Of a stretch of 64,000 nucleotides of DNA, positions 1 through 10,602 are shown piece by piece (position 1 is the stretch's first letter; each line of letters starts with the position of its first letter). Origin of the DNA: Maniola hyperantus (Eukaryota > Arthropoda > Insecta > Lepidoptera > Nymphalidae); assembly GCF_902806685.2 (NCBI RefSeq), contig NC_048543.1, positions 10,264,106 to 10,328,105 on the forward strand. Direction: 5' to 3'. The position numbers and the translations under genes were made by a program. The notes below the pieces were generated by a model. That model was not told where the DNA came from, did no database searches, and saw only the letters and a list, made by a program, of their open reading frames with translations.

Positions 1-433
1 ATAAGTATTAAGTCCTAGTTATTTGTTATGCATATGCAAGGCTGTAATGTTATTTGGCGCGAGTGCTTGTATTGAATACTGAGTAAGCGAAGGAATCTAA
101 GATTCAAAAATAAAATCCTGAGCGTAGCGAGGAGGAATTCAAAGGTACGAGACGCAAATAACCTCGTTTCGCTACAGGTGTCGCCGGATCGCCACCTCCC
201 GCTTCGCTCCCCTTCGCTTCGGATTCATAAGCTTGATCCATTCAGGATTTCCTTTGTGAGCTTCTAGCTTCACCCTTTAAAAAAACTCTAAGGGGGTAAG
301 ACAGATAAGACTGTGTAGACTGTGGAGTTAGGAACAGCTCGGACTTCTACCATTAAGACTTGGTAAATCTTAGGTTTTATCAGAAAAATGTTTGGATTTA
401 CCATGGTTTGAACTTTTACAGTAGCACTTTTAT

Positions 434-497
434 AAGTCCTCCTCCCACTAACAAGACTATAGCACTTACCACTGCGCCAGGGAGGTCGTCAAGTGGT
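434..497 (-). mobile_element. SINE head fragment
   Basis: CCTCCCACTAACAAGACTATAGCACTTACCACTGCGCCAGGG matches the head of the SINE at 4660-4735, same orientation. Confidence 0.6.
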
Positions 498-526
498 AGT
501 TACTGTACAGCTACCTATATTTTCAG

Positions 527-3264
527 GTGGCGTTCAGAGCAGTAACATGCAAGTTGCTAGCAGACGTGTACGTGTTAGTGATCTGCGGAGCGACGCCGGC
601 GCTGTCGCAGATAGACGAGATAGTGCTGCAGTGCTGGGAGGGCTATGCACAGGTTATAAAGGAGGCCAAGCTTGTGTACCCCAGGAATTTCCCCTTGAGC
701 GTTACTTTTGATACGGCTTTGTTAGGGTAAGAGATGTGTTATCACTTTAATTTTAATTTCAACTAGCTTATGCCCGCGACTTCGTCCGCGTGAACTACTC
801 GAATTTCAAACCCCTCCTTTACCCCTTAGGGTTGTTTTTAAAAATCCTTCCTTAGTGGATGTCTACGTCATAATAGCTATCTGCATGCCAAATTTCAGCC
901 CGATCCGTCCAGTAGTTTGTGCTGTGCGTTGATAGATCAGTCAGTCAGTCAGATAGTCGGCTTTTTCTTTTAGGTATATATTTAGACTAGCGGATACCCT
1001 GCGTGTACTACTACGCCAAAAAAACGAAAAAACAACTAAAACCATCTTCTCATTATTGCCTTTCTAATTTTTTATAATTTAAATTTCTTTCTAAAACCGC
1101 TTTGGGGCACACCGGTTGGATGGTTTCAGAAACACCAGATAAGCTTTATCTAACGGAAAACTTTGACATTTTTACAGATTCCCAATACAAAAATTGTCGT
1201 AACGTCAAATTTATTCATTAGATAAAGTTTATCTGGAGGTTATGAAACAGGCCCTATTTTCCAGATTACTAGTAATAAACGTGAGCAAGCGTCGTTGCGT
1301 GTTTTCGCGTCACCTTCACGCCACTCAGAAGAGCAGAGGCATGTCGGGAGTTCACAGGATCGACATCCTCAGGACCTTCTACATCACCACCGCTAAAGAC
1401 TTGGCGCCGGAACTGAAAATTACCGAAGGGGAAGAAAAAGGTAAGTAATGGTACTGATTATGAGCACAACTTAATTTTACAGTATTCGCATTCTCTTCTT
1501 ACTAGTGTAATATGAAAAGGACAGACACAGTTTGACAGTTTAAACTTTAATTTAGAGCTGTCAAACCTCGTGACTTCAGCTGCCAGTCGCGAGCCTATTG
1601 TTTAAATTTGTAGCGTGCACTAAAATTTAGTCTTTAAATGTAAAATTCATGTTCCGTCCTTTTTTAGCAATATTAAAAAAAGAGATGCAGATACTCTGAA
1701 TTTAACAACAGAATCGGCGCCAATGTATACTAATATCACTACACATAATATTATAAATTCGAAAGTGTGTTGGTTTGACCTTCAATCACGTCGCAGTGGA
1801 GCAACGGGTAGACGTGATTTTTTTGCATGGGTATAGTTTAAGACCTGGAGAGTGACATAGGCTTTTTATCCCGGAAAATCAAAAAGTTCCCACGGGATTT
1901 TAAAAAACCTAAATCCACGCGTACAAAGTCGCGGGCATCAGCTAGTACAATATTATAAATGTGAAAGTGTGTCTGTCTGTCTGCTAGCTTTTCACGGCCC
2001 ATCCGTTTAACTAATTTTGATGTAAGGTACAGAGATAGCATGCATCCATGCTTGCAGGAAAGGACATAGGCTACTTTTTGTCCCAGAAAATCAAAGAATT
2101 CCTACAGTATTCTCAAAATACCTTAATTCATCACCATGGGGTATCATCTAGGTACAGAAATAGCTTGAGATGGATGTAGAGTATAGACTATATTATTTTT
2201 ATCCCGGAAAACCTTAAAATCTAAATCCACGCAGGTGCAGGCGTGGGCATCATCTAGTTACAATAAAAATTCCTGTACACATGCCAGCTAATGTCTTAGA
2301 ACTAAAGTCAAATAAGTTTTTCGCCTTTCTTCTAAAATGTTTTTATGCAGACAGTATGGACGGCGCAGTGAGTGAAACCTACTGGTGCTCGGAGTACCAC
2401 AAGTGCCACGCGCAGAGAGCCGGCACTCTGCTGTGCTGTGCGTTGTACGCGCCTACCGTATCTACACATACTATGAGGTATTTTTACATTATAGAAACCT
2501 TTCGAAATTTCATTATTAGGTAAATATCGAGGTCTATTTTAAGATTTCGACTTTTTTTTAAAAACACTGTCGATTTACACTTTTATAAAACTGTAGACCT
2601 AATCTCCACAATACAACGCACTTTCTAAAGAGAAAAAAAATCTCGCGCGGTCGGCAGAATGCGCCCTCTTTTCAAGTAATATATACACAGATATGTCCAG
2701 ATTTGCAACTAGCGTGGCCCCCTCAGTCCCTCTCGCTCAAGCAGATTTTCTTACTTGTGAAATGTCATTCCTTCTACACTTCACGTTGTTTGTCAAATAC
2801 TCACGTACAAATACATTTTGACAAACAAAAAAGTGGTCACGGTGATAAGGACAAAGCATAATCATTTTGTCACGTTCTAACAAGAGCTTAAATGCATTTA
2901 GCTATCTCGCTCTAACAGTAAGTGTCACAATAGGGCTACTTCTAACAGTCCTTATTCTGAGAATATATACCTACTAAACAGTAGTAAAAATAGAGAAAGA
3001 AGTTTTTAATATCGCTTCGACTAGATATCTTGTCACTGAATTGAGCCTAATTTTAAGAGTAGCTATGTACCATTTTTCTGCACATTTATCAAGCTTATTT
3101 CACACTACGGAATATAAATTATATTATAGTCCGGTCAATATTGATATAATTTATATCCCATAGTGTGCAATGAGCTTAACACTCAAAATCTATATTTTCG
3201 CTGCAGATTATTGACCAGTCAAATACTCCAGGACTTGTCAACAAACAAGGAGATTTATTGGTAA
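527..3264 (+). CDS. fuz: Planar cell polarity protein fuzzy homolog, 3' part (last four exons)
   Basis: The exons are 527-726, 1265-1440, 2351-2477 and 3207-3264, all with GT-AG introns and matching phases. The stop is TAA at 3262-3264, giving 186 visible residues. The protein contains VLVICGATPALSQ, then LLVINVSKRRCVF, then DILRTFYITT. These line up in order with the C-terminal half of animal Fuzzy proteins (LCLLCGPSPPLSQ, LLLHLELKRCLF and RRLLRNFYTLV in the human protein, from memory). Fuzzy works with Inturned and Wdpcp (CPLANE) in planar polarity and ciliary trafficking. Family members are about 400 aa, so the N-terminal half must be encoded upstream of the window; nothing in 1-526 looks like another exon. 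The last two introns hold repeats, including a hairpin just before the final exon. Identity rests on recognised motifs and order, not on a search. Confidence 0.82.
763..985 (-). mobile_element. Helitron-like element (CTAG 3' end)
   Basis: On + it starts CTAGCTTATGCCCGCGACTT and passes through CCGATCCGTCCAGTAGTTTG to a CAGTCAGTCAG run. The terminal hairpin and CTAG are the Helitron 3' signature. It lies in the first fuzzy intron of the window. Confidence 0.7.
1483..1700. mobile_element. MITE-like repeat with AGTATTCGCAT ends
   Basis: It starts AGTATTCGCATTCTCTTC and ends AGAGATGCAGATACTCT, roughly inverted, with AAAAGGACAG / CCGTCCTTTTTTAGC inside. A second copy is at 47993-48195; a fragment is at 28752-28860. 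Confidence 0.6.
1740..1947 (+). mobile_element. Helitron-like element, Lep1 type
   Basis: It runs from AATATTATAAATTCGAAAGT, through GACCTGGAGAGTGACATAGG, to AAAGTCGCGGGCATCAGCTAG. In fuzzy intron. Confidence 0.7.
1949..2257 (+). mobile_element. Helitron-like element, degenerate, directly after the previous one
   Basis: ACAATATTATAAATGTGAAAG to GCGTGGGCATCATCTAG. It is in tandem with the preceding copy, as expected when an element inserts at the CTAG/T junction. Confidence 0.6.
2686..2965 (+). repeat. Dispersed repeat CACAGATATGTCCAGATTTGC, copy 1 (fuzzy last intron)
   Basis: About 280 bp. It contains GCGTGGCCCCCTCAGTCCCT, TTTAGCTATCTCGCTCTAAC and GTGTCACAATAGGGCTACTT. The same unit occurs at 26518-27060 (two copies) and, as a 3' part, at 7535-7690. 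Confidence 0.8.
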
Positions 3265-3454
3265 AGACGAAAAACTGATTTGGAATACTTTACGTAAATC
3301 GAAGGCAGAGAGGATAAAAGTGTTCTCTAAAGTATGGGAGATGCAATATTTCCTTCAAAAATAAGCGAAAGAAATAAATGGAACAAGTGAAAACTAAATT
3401 GGCATGACTCTGGAGTTTCATCTTTTTATCTATTGAAGAATGCAGAAATGGACT

Positions 3455-3622
3455 ATAAGAGCTAGCGCGCACCACGGTAAATTTCTATATAGTCGGAACT
3501 ACATAGAAGCTTGCGCACTGCGGAATTAATTCCGCACCGGATTTTAATAGATTTAAATTAAAAATTTACAAATTTTATAACGCACCGCAATTCGCCACAC
3601 TGCAGTGCGCGCTATCTCTTAT
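3455..3622. mobile_element. Small MITE with AGAGxTAGCGCGC inverted ends
   Basis: The left end AGAGCTAGCGCGCACCA pairs with the right end TGCAGTGCGCGCTATCTCT. There is internal palindromic GCGCA / GAATTAATTC sequence and no ORF. Confidence 0.5.
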
Positions 3623-3899
3623 ATGATTTAAATAAACATTATAATAATATGATCAAATTAAAATCCGTCCAAAATATTGTTATTTTGTAAATAAAATATA
3701 ATACAAATAAAACTCATGTTTTTATTTCAATTTAAATATTTATTACCAGGACATTCGATAAAACACTGTACTGGCTATATCTAAAGTAAGGTTTTTGTAT
3801 AAGTCACTAAAAAGGCAATTTGATTATCACCTAATTCATATTCAACTAAGAGCCGGAAACTCAAGACAACATGCAAGATCAAATGAATTTATTTATCTT

Positions 3900-4735
3900 T
3901 TTTTAAATTCAGATACAAGTTAGCCCTTGACTGCAATCTCACCTGCCCCCCTAGCATGGGCAGGAGACAAAAATTTTATCCCCCAATTATATCCAATGAC
4001 GAGGGATAAAATTTACTTGTCCACCTCTCAAAGCACGGCAACAGGGGAGAGGAGAAGTTTATCCCTAATTCGGGGACAATTTTATCCTCGACATTAGACG
4101 TGGGTTTAAGTTTATTCTCATAGAACTTAAAAAATCAAAACATGTCTCGCGGTACCTGTTGGGTTTGGGTTGTGTTTGTGTTGTTTGGGTTGTGTTTGGG
4201 TTATGTTTGGAATATGGTTGGGAACCCCAACATAACCCCAACCTAGGTCCCAAATACCAATTACCATTAACCCAATAAAGGTAAAGGAAAAGATCCAAAA
4301 ACCGAAAAGTCTCCCGTTTTATTCACTGTGGATAATTATATCCACCCGTGAGCCCATGCTCGGAGTGGATAAAGCTGTCGGAGGGGATAAAGATTTTATC
4401 CTTTCCCCGGGGAGAAAATTATATCCCCGCCCATGCTAACCCTGCTGGTGGTAAGTGATGATGCAGTCTAAGATGGAAGCGGGCTAACCTGGAAGTGGTA
4501 CGGAAGTTTTTATTAAACCCACACCCCTTTGATTTCTACACGGCATCGTACCGGAACGTTAAATCGCTTGGCGGCACGGTTTTGCCGGCAGGGTGTTAAC
4601 AAGCCACGGCCGAAGCCTCCCACCAGACCAGACCAGAAATTTAGAAATTATAAAATTCCAAATCCCTGCCGGGAACCGAACCCGTGACCTCCCACCAATA
4701 AGACCACAGCGCTTACCACTGCGCCAGGGAGGTCG
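3900..4735 (-). mobile_element. tRNA-derived SINE, minus strand, split by a MITE
   Basis: Reading minus, the head at 4735-4660 carries box-A and box-B like parts (CTGGCGCAGTGGTAAGCG and GGTTCGGTTCCCGGC). A body shared with 54436-54770 follows, ending GCCCTTGACTGC at about 3925. The body is interrupted at about 3943-4441 by the MITE listed next; elsewhere the same SINE reads straight through CACCTGGTGGTAAG. Confidence 0.72.
3943..4441. mobile_element. MITE nested inside the SINE
   Basis: The inverted ends are TAGCATGGGCAGG and, from the right, TTAGCATGGGCGGGG. The subterminal parts share TTTTATCCCC / ATATCCCC blocks. The centre has a GGTTTGGGTTGTG-like short repeat (about 4155-4215). The exact target duplication is unclear, possibly only CTG. 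Confidence 0.65.
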
Positions 4736-5472
4736 TCAAAATCATGTTTTATGCAGTGGTGGTGCTACTAGAATAATTAAACGAGAAAAAAAAGGAAAAT
4801 TCTTGCTTTTCTAACTAGTTGTAAAACTTAGAAAAAAATTCCAATATTCTTTATTCTCTAGTAGTATGTTTGGGAAATGTCCCTATTATTATGAGTTTTC
4901 TAAGTTCCAATAACAAATAGCCATTAAGAAATTCCAGTTACATGTGGCAATTCCGGCCCTTAATAATTCTGTCATTGGTATAAAAATAAATAAAATAAAA
5001 TAGTCGAAGTTCTAACTTAAGAATAGATGATAAATACAATAATAGTGAGAATTGATGTTTAACGCAGACATAAAGCTACAAACTTACTACTGAGTTGTGG
5101 AGTGTGCGACACGCCACAACACAGTCAAAAGTTTGAAACAATTCATATAAAATATGACTCCGGACATAATATTATTATGTTTCATCAATACACAGTACAT
5201 AATGTGTGAACGCCTTTATGGTCCAATGTCCAAACGCACTTACACTGGGCTGCGCGTCGCTCAAGTGCGCTTTGCTCCATAGTAGTTACAAACGCATATT
5301 ACAGCCAATGTGTGGATGCATTTATTAAAAACCCATTTGGTTCGTTACAACGAGCGCTGCTGGCCTTTGGGGTCCTTGGTGCGTATGACCGTAACGCATA
5401 CACTCAACGTACGTGTATATGTACTATCACAGAAGTCAAACACTATTGAAATAATAATAATTGTATACGTGT

Positions 5473-5895
5473 GCGCGATTGCCGAAGAATGACAGCTACA
5501 ATGTCACGATCGCAATCACCTCAGTAGGGCGATTGTCTAAAACCTGCATCAATCATTATTACAATCTCAATTGTTCTGATTGGGTGAATTTGTGCGATTC
5601 TTCTTGCAACAACTGCATCAATCATTATTACAATCTCAATTGTTCTGATTGGGTGAATTTGTGCGATTCTTCTTGCAACAATGCAACAAGAATCGCACAA
5701 ATTCAGCCAATCAGAACAATTGAGATTGTAATAATGATTGATGCAGGTTTTAGACAATCGCCCTACTGATTGGTTTACGCTCGCTTACTATTGGCTACAA
5801 TGCATTGTTGCAACAAGAATAGCACAAATTCAGCCAATCGTAACAATTAAGATTCTAATAATGATTGATGCAGTTTCCCGCAATCGAGCAGCGGG
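5473..5895. repeat. Compound foldback repeat: tandem and inverted CATCAATCATTATTACAATC units
   Basis: Two direct units (about 5550-5605 and 5612-5680) are followed by an inverted copy. The block from TAGGGCGATTGTC (5526) to GACAATCGCCCTA (5766) is therefore a long palindrome with one arm duplicated. A further partial unit follows at 5811-5880. Related single copy at 27243-27420. Confidence 0.85.
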
Positions 5896-6326
5896 TTGTT
5901 GGTTGCGTACAAACGTGGTAGATAACGTCATACCCCAGTATAAAGAGAGACAGTAGTCTTTGATCTCGTGGTAAATAACGACGACGACTACTCTTCAACA
6001 TAGGGCCAAACCTAAGTAGGGTAGTTCGGGTCTAGACTTTGTCTAGACGGCTTCATCGAACCTCTGTATGTATTATCATATTATCCTTACTCTGTGGTCA
6101 TACTAACGCTGTGGTGTGGACACATGAGTGTAGTTACCGTAGCAAAGTATATGCATTGCGTTTATAAGCACCAAAGGAACCCTTATCTTCGTCACAGAAT
6201 TCAATACACGACTACTTTTATTTACCATAAAAAGGGCGAATACAGAAAAGATTAATAGTTTTAAATGTGCAATCCGATTTTTATTATTTTTATTTTAAAA
6301 TATGAATAAACGTGTGAAAACAATAC

Positions 6327-6508
6327 AATACGCGGCCGGAAGTAATGTACATCGGCCTTTAGAATGATATTTCGGCTTTGTAGAGCGTTGTCTCTGTCAC
6401 TCATACCTATATGATGTTTTGTCGGTCTCAACGACAGGGACAACGCTCTACAAATCAGCTATCTCCTACTAAAGGTCGATGTACATTACTTTCGGCCGCG
6501 TACTGTAC
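6327..6508. mobile_element. Foldback MITE, TACGCGGCCGAAAGTAATGTACATCG family
   Basis: The inverted ends are CGCGGCCGGAAGTAATGTAC and GTACATTACTTTCGGCCGCG, with inner pairing blocks around GTAGAGCGTTGTC. Other copies are at 22693-22875, 53810-53957 and 63764-63871. Confidence 0.8.
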
Positions 6509-6840
6509 TTGTACGCTTCGAATAACGAAATGGCATGGAAACGCGTGGTAAGCATAGTTTTTTATGGTAATTTAAAATTAGTGGTGCATAATGCTTCTCG
6601 ACTATATTTCCTTCAATTAATAATATTTTATTGCTTTATTCACATGATTTTCTCAAGATTTTTGATTATTAACTACAATACATTAATAATTAAAAATTGC
6701 AAGTGATCAATATTACGATAATTATGAATAACGATTAAATTGATTTTTTAAAAAAATATCTTGATTTACAGAATGGGATTGTATTATTATTGTTTTTGAA
6801 GTTGCTTACGTTATCACCTAATAAATGTGTATAGAGTATA

Positions 6841-6970
6841 CATTTTGAGAACTCACTCGCCATTTTGACTCGTCATCTGTCATGTCAAAAGTACATTTTA
6901 GTCCTTAACCTTAGTTTTGACATGACAGTTGATACTTCGACCAAAAATGGCGAGCGAGTTCTCAAAATGC
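6841..6970. mobile_element. Foldback element with TTTTGAGAACTC ends
   Basis: The left arm TTTTGAGAACTCACTCGCC pairs with the right arm GGCGAGCGAGTTCTCAAAA. Inner TGTCATGTCAAAA / TTTTGACATGACA blocks also pair. Confidence 0.75.
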
Positions 6971-6994
6971 ATTATATCACCAATTTGACAGCTA

Positions 6995-7135
6995 TAATGC
7001 GCGACAGGTCGGGATGGCAATCGGGGTAAGTTGTGGGGGGACACTCGCGCTATACCGCACTGGGTTAGCGCGGGGGCTGTGCGGGTGTGCAGGGCGTCCC
7101 CACCCCGATTGCCATCTCGATCAGTCGCGTACTAT
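6995..7135. mobile_element. GC-rich MITE, GCGACAGGTCGAGATGGCAATCGGGG family, copy 1
   Basis: The inverted ends are GCGACAGGTCGGGATGGC and GCCATCTCGATCAGTCGC, around a GC-rich centre (GTGCGGGTGTGC). It stands out from the AT-rich surroundings. Confidence 0.8.
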
Positions 7136-7534
7136 ACAATGTGACGTTTGCTATTACATAGTTGCCTGAAATTCTCTCACTTTTGGCTAAAATGCAAACA
7201 TGCAGAAAGTACACTATAAATTCAACGAATTACAAGAAAAGCGGAATCACAACTTCGTGCTAGTCCCGTAGATATCGGTGAAGGCATATATTACTTATTT
7301 ATAATACAGTCGCTTAATAAAATATCGCAAAGCCTTTCTTATAAAAATTCCATGCCTGCAAACTAATGAAGTCATATTACTATACATATACAATAAAATT
7401 CAATCATTCAATTCAATTTTGAATTATTTTGATTTATTTCTTAACGAATTACCACCAAGTTTCCTTAAACTTGAGGGATGGGTGCCAAAATTTAATGAAA
7501 CGATTTCAATGCGCTGTGATCTCACTTTACGTTG

Positions 7535-7690
7535 TCAAGATCTCACATACAAAAGATATCTTGACAAACAAAAAAGCGGCCATGGTGATAAGGACATAAA
7601 ATGATCATTCGTCACGTTTTAAGAGCTTAATTAATGCATTTAGCTATCTCGCTCTAACAGTAAGAGTCACAATAGGGCTCCTTCTACAGG
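7535..7690 (+). repeat. 3' part of the same dispersed repeat
   Basis: AAGCGGCCATGGTGATAAGGAC, then TTTAGCTATCTCGCTCTAACAG, then CACAATAGGGCTCCTTCTAC match the end of the unit at 2686-2965. Confidence 0.65.
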
Positions 7691-7704
7691 TAAATATTTG
7701 TAGT

Positions 7705-8015
7705 GAATGTGATCAGCTAAGTTTCCTTCTCTCTCGCACATATTCACATTCTAATATTTTCAATGATTGTGAAAGCATCAGTAGATTTTTAACAAATGTG
7801 GTTCGGCCAAGTCCTACACAATAAAATTACGTTCAGAGAAAAATGGGAAATCATTCTGTATTTTTTATCCCCATTTTTCTCTATCAAAATTTTATGATAA
7901 TAAAAATATGTCTAAAATTAACATAATTTTATTGTTAGGACGTGGCGGAGCCACATTTGTTAAAAGTATACTTTCAAAATGTCAGAATGTATAAGAGAGC
8001 TTAGCTAATCACAGA
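7705..8015. mobile_element. Foldback element(s) with nested inverted arms
   Basis: The inner arms TTAACAAATGTGGTTCGGCC (7789) and GTGGCGGAGCCACATTTGTTAA (to 7963, partial pairing) enclose ACAATAAAATT / AATTTTATTGT. An outer pair, GTGATCAGCTAAG and CTTAGCTAATCAC, encloses the whole. This may be one element or two nested ones. Confidence 0.55.
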
Positions 8016-10602
8016 GCCTTAAACCAATTTCGAAAGAAAGTTATTAATTATCTCGACTACGAATAATTTCTTAATCGTAGTATCTCGAATTAAAATTAGC
8101 ATTCTTAAGATCTCGTGTTATTCGCCATTATTCGTTATTTGCGGTCGTCAAACCACATTTTTTGATTTTATAAACAACGCTCCTTTTATATACTCCGTTC
8201 AACTATTGTGGTAGTATTATTTTATTTATAAAACTGATATACATAATTGTAAGCAACTACTTTTTATAAATACGTTTATAACGAACATTATCACATTTCT
8301 AAAGAAACCAAGCTGACTTAAAACATACAATATCACAATGTTTCGCGTTCGCTTCAAAGTTCAAATTGACCGTATGTCTGATCACCGATGGAAGCTTCCA
8401 TCGTATAGCACTGACTTTATTTTTCAATACAGTTGCTTGTAATGCCGGCTAATCTTACTGCTGTCAAAACTAAAATTTAGAATACTACGAATACCTACTA
8501 CCGCACTTGTACTGTATAATGCGCGCAAAAAAAGTAGCCCAATCTGAACACGAAGCGTATGACTGCGCATTGTACAAAACAGATTGGATTGCTTACTTGT
8601 TTGGTTTGCGTGCACTATAATAATTGTTAGGCGGACATTTTACTCCAGAAATGGACAGTAGGAAAGAATACAGCGCAATTTTGTTTAGGTAAGTATAAGA
8701 AAATATTATATCACCTGTTGATTTATGGTATATAATACATTTATATTAAAAAAGTAAATAATAATCATCAAAGATTAAGATAATTTTCATGATGTGATAA
8801 GTGGTGATTGCCATAGAAAGATTAGCTATTCTAACAGGCCACTTTTGATACTTTTTTCAAATGTCAAAAATGGGGCTAAGTGCATTACATCTTCGAAAGT
8901 AGCTGTTACATCATAGCATTTCCGTAGACATTTTATGGTCACAAGAGTCTCTTTGAGCGGTAAAACATCTTAACTATTTTTGAAGTAAATATAGGAATAC
9001 GAAATGGAAAAAATATACTAGGTTGATCAAAATTTTCAGGCCGCATAAAATCCAAAAAAAAATTTTTTTGCATGCTTATAATATACCCACTAGGCACACT
9101 ATAGGTCAGCATAAAAAAATTATAAATTATACTATGATTCCCGGGACGTAGTCATTTGAATACGAACCGTCGAAGAGATAACATAAAAATGGCGAAGAAT
9201 GACATTAGAGCAGTTATTATCTGTGTTTGGCTAGTTTTTTTTCATTATCATTACTTCTTGATCACCCTAGTATATATAAATGCAACAGCTACCTTATCAT
9301 ATTTCACATGAGGATTAATTGTGTACGTATCATCAATAATAAAATAAAAATAACTTACAATAGTAAGTAAATAGGTGGGAACATAAATAATACATGCCTG
9401 AGTTGCCTCTAGCAGTGGCGTGCAGGTCATAGAGGCATTAATGCACTGCTTACCCCAGTTGTAATAGCTCAATGCATATTTTTCATTATGACCTACCAGT
9501 AAACACTTTCCTACCTAACTAATGCCTACCCTGGCTTCAAACCCTATGCACGCCACTGGCCTCTAGTTAGAGCTAAAGGTCGTCACTGACTTAAACCGCA
9601 CTGCTTGAGCATATCGATTATGGGAGATGAAAAAGCCATGCTTGCTTGTCGTAGGGGCGATGGCCGTTAGGGCCGAAAAGGCCTAAAATGAACGCCGCAT
9701 GCAAGTAAGTGTCGGGTGGGGGCGCCTTTCAACAAGATGGACCTACGATTAGGTATACAGAGGGCGGGAAGAAAGGCTCAGCACTGGGTGTGGTAGCGCT
9801 CATTAAGGGAGGCTCTATACTCAGAAGACAAATGATAACAATTAACTTGATTAGCTGACACTTACACTTGACTTAAGGCTCAAAGAACATTATTATAGCA
9901 AGATTCCAAAATCAGCCAATCTCGATGGTCGATGCGACAATTGCAGTTTCGGTTCTATAACTTGTGCTAGTAAAGAAACGAATCGAACACACTATAACAT
10001 AAAGGTATAATGTGTAAGTGCGAGAGAATGATAAGCGCCGCCATTTTGGTTTATTTAATAGTAAGAGTTATGCCAGTTTTCCAGGTCGTTACGTTCATGT
10101 GCTGAAGCAGTGCGATATATCTATAAGTCAGTGACTTATATATTACATAATAATCACTTCGATAGTGAAATATGTGAATTAAGAAGTGATCTGTTCATAT
10201 TCCATTAATCTTTTTGACCCTATCTTTAATAGAAGGTCCTGTCAATGTATCTGCAAATTCATTCTGAGAAAATTGTAAATCGATCAAAGATAAAATTGTT
10301 TTAAATTGTATTTAACTTAGTTAAGTTAGAGCAAGCTAATGCTTTTATTTATTTTGAATAAAATGTTTCTCTATGAATATACCTCCAACCGTATCTTTTT
10401 CCAGAAAGACAGGTTTAAGACAAGATACTATCGCTTATATTCACATTTAAATATTCATAATAAAATATCAAATTCTAAAAATTCCAATCACTACCACAAT
10501 GAAGCAATATTGACAATATTTTGTAAGTATTTAGCACACGATTAATAACTATATCTATCATCTACAACGTCTTTTGATATAGGAATATTCGTACTGGAAA
10601 CA

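Larger units (their letters stand above)
3265..10602. other. Convergent intergenic region, fuzzy to Sfmbt
   Basis: No gene is seen in this 7.3 kb. It is a mosaic of repeats listed separately, at about 3.45, 3.9-4.7, 5.5-5.9, 6.3-6.5, 6.8-7.1, 7.5-7.7 and 7.7-8.0 kb. The remaining sequence (about 4.75-5.45, 8.0-10.6 kb) is AT-rich, and I find nothing codable in it. AATAAA-type signals on the minus strand near 10344 could end the Sfmbt transcript. Confidence 0.6.

Noticed and set aside
5461..5769. 102-aa frame and its minus-strand partner
   Set aside because: Both are products of the palindromic repeat, hence the repeated CINHYYNLNCSDW string on both strands.
9610..9800. GC-richer stretch suggesting a coding or LINE remnant
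   Set aside because: Reading frames break quickly and I could not match it to any family.
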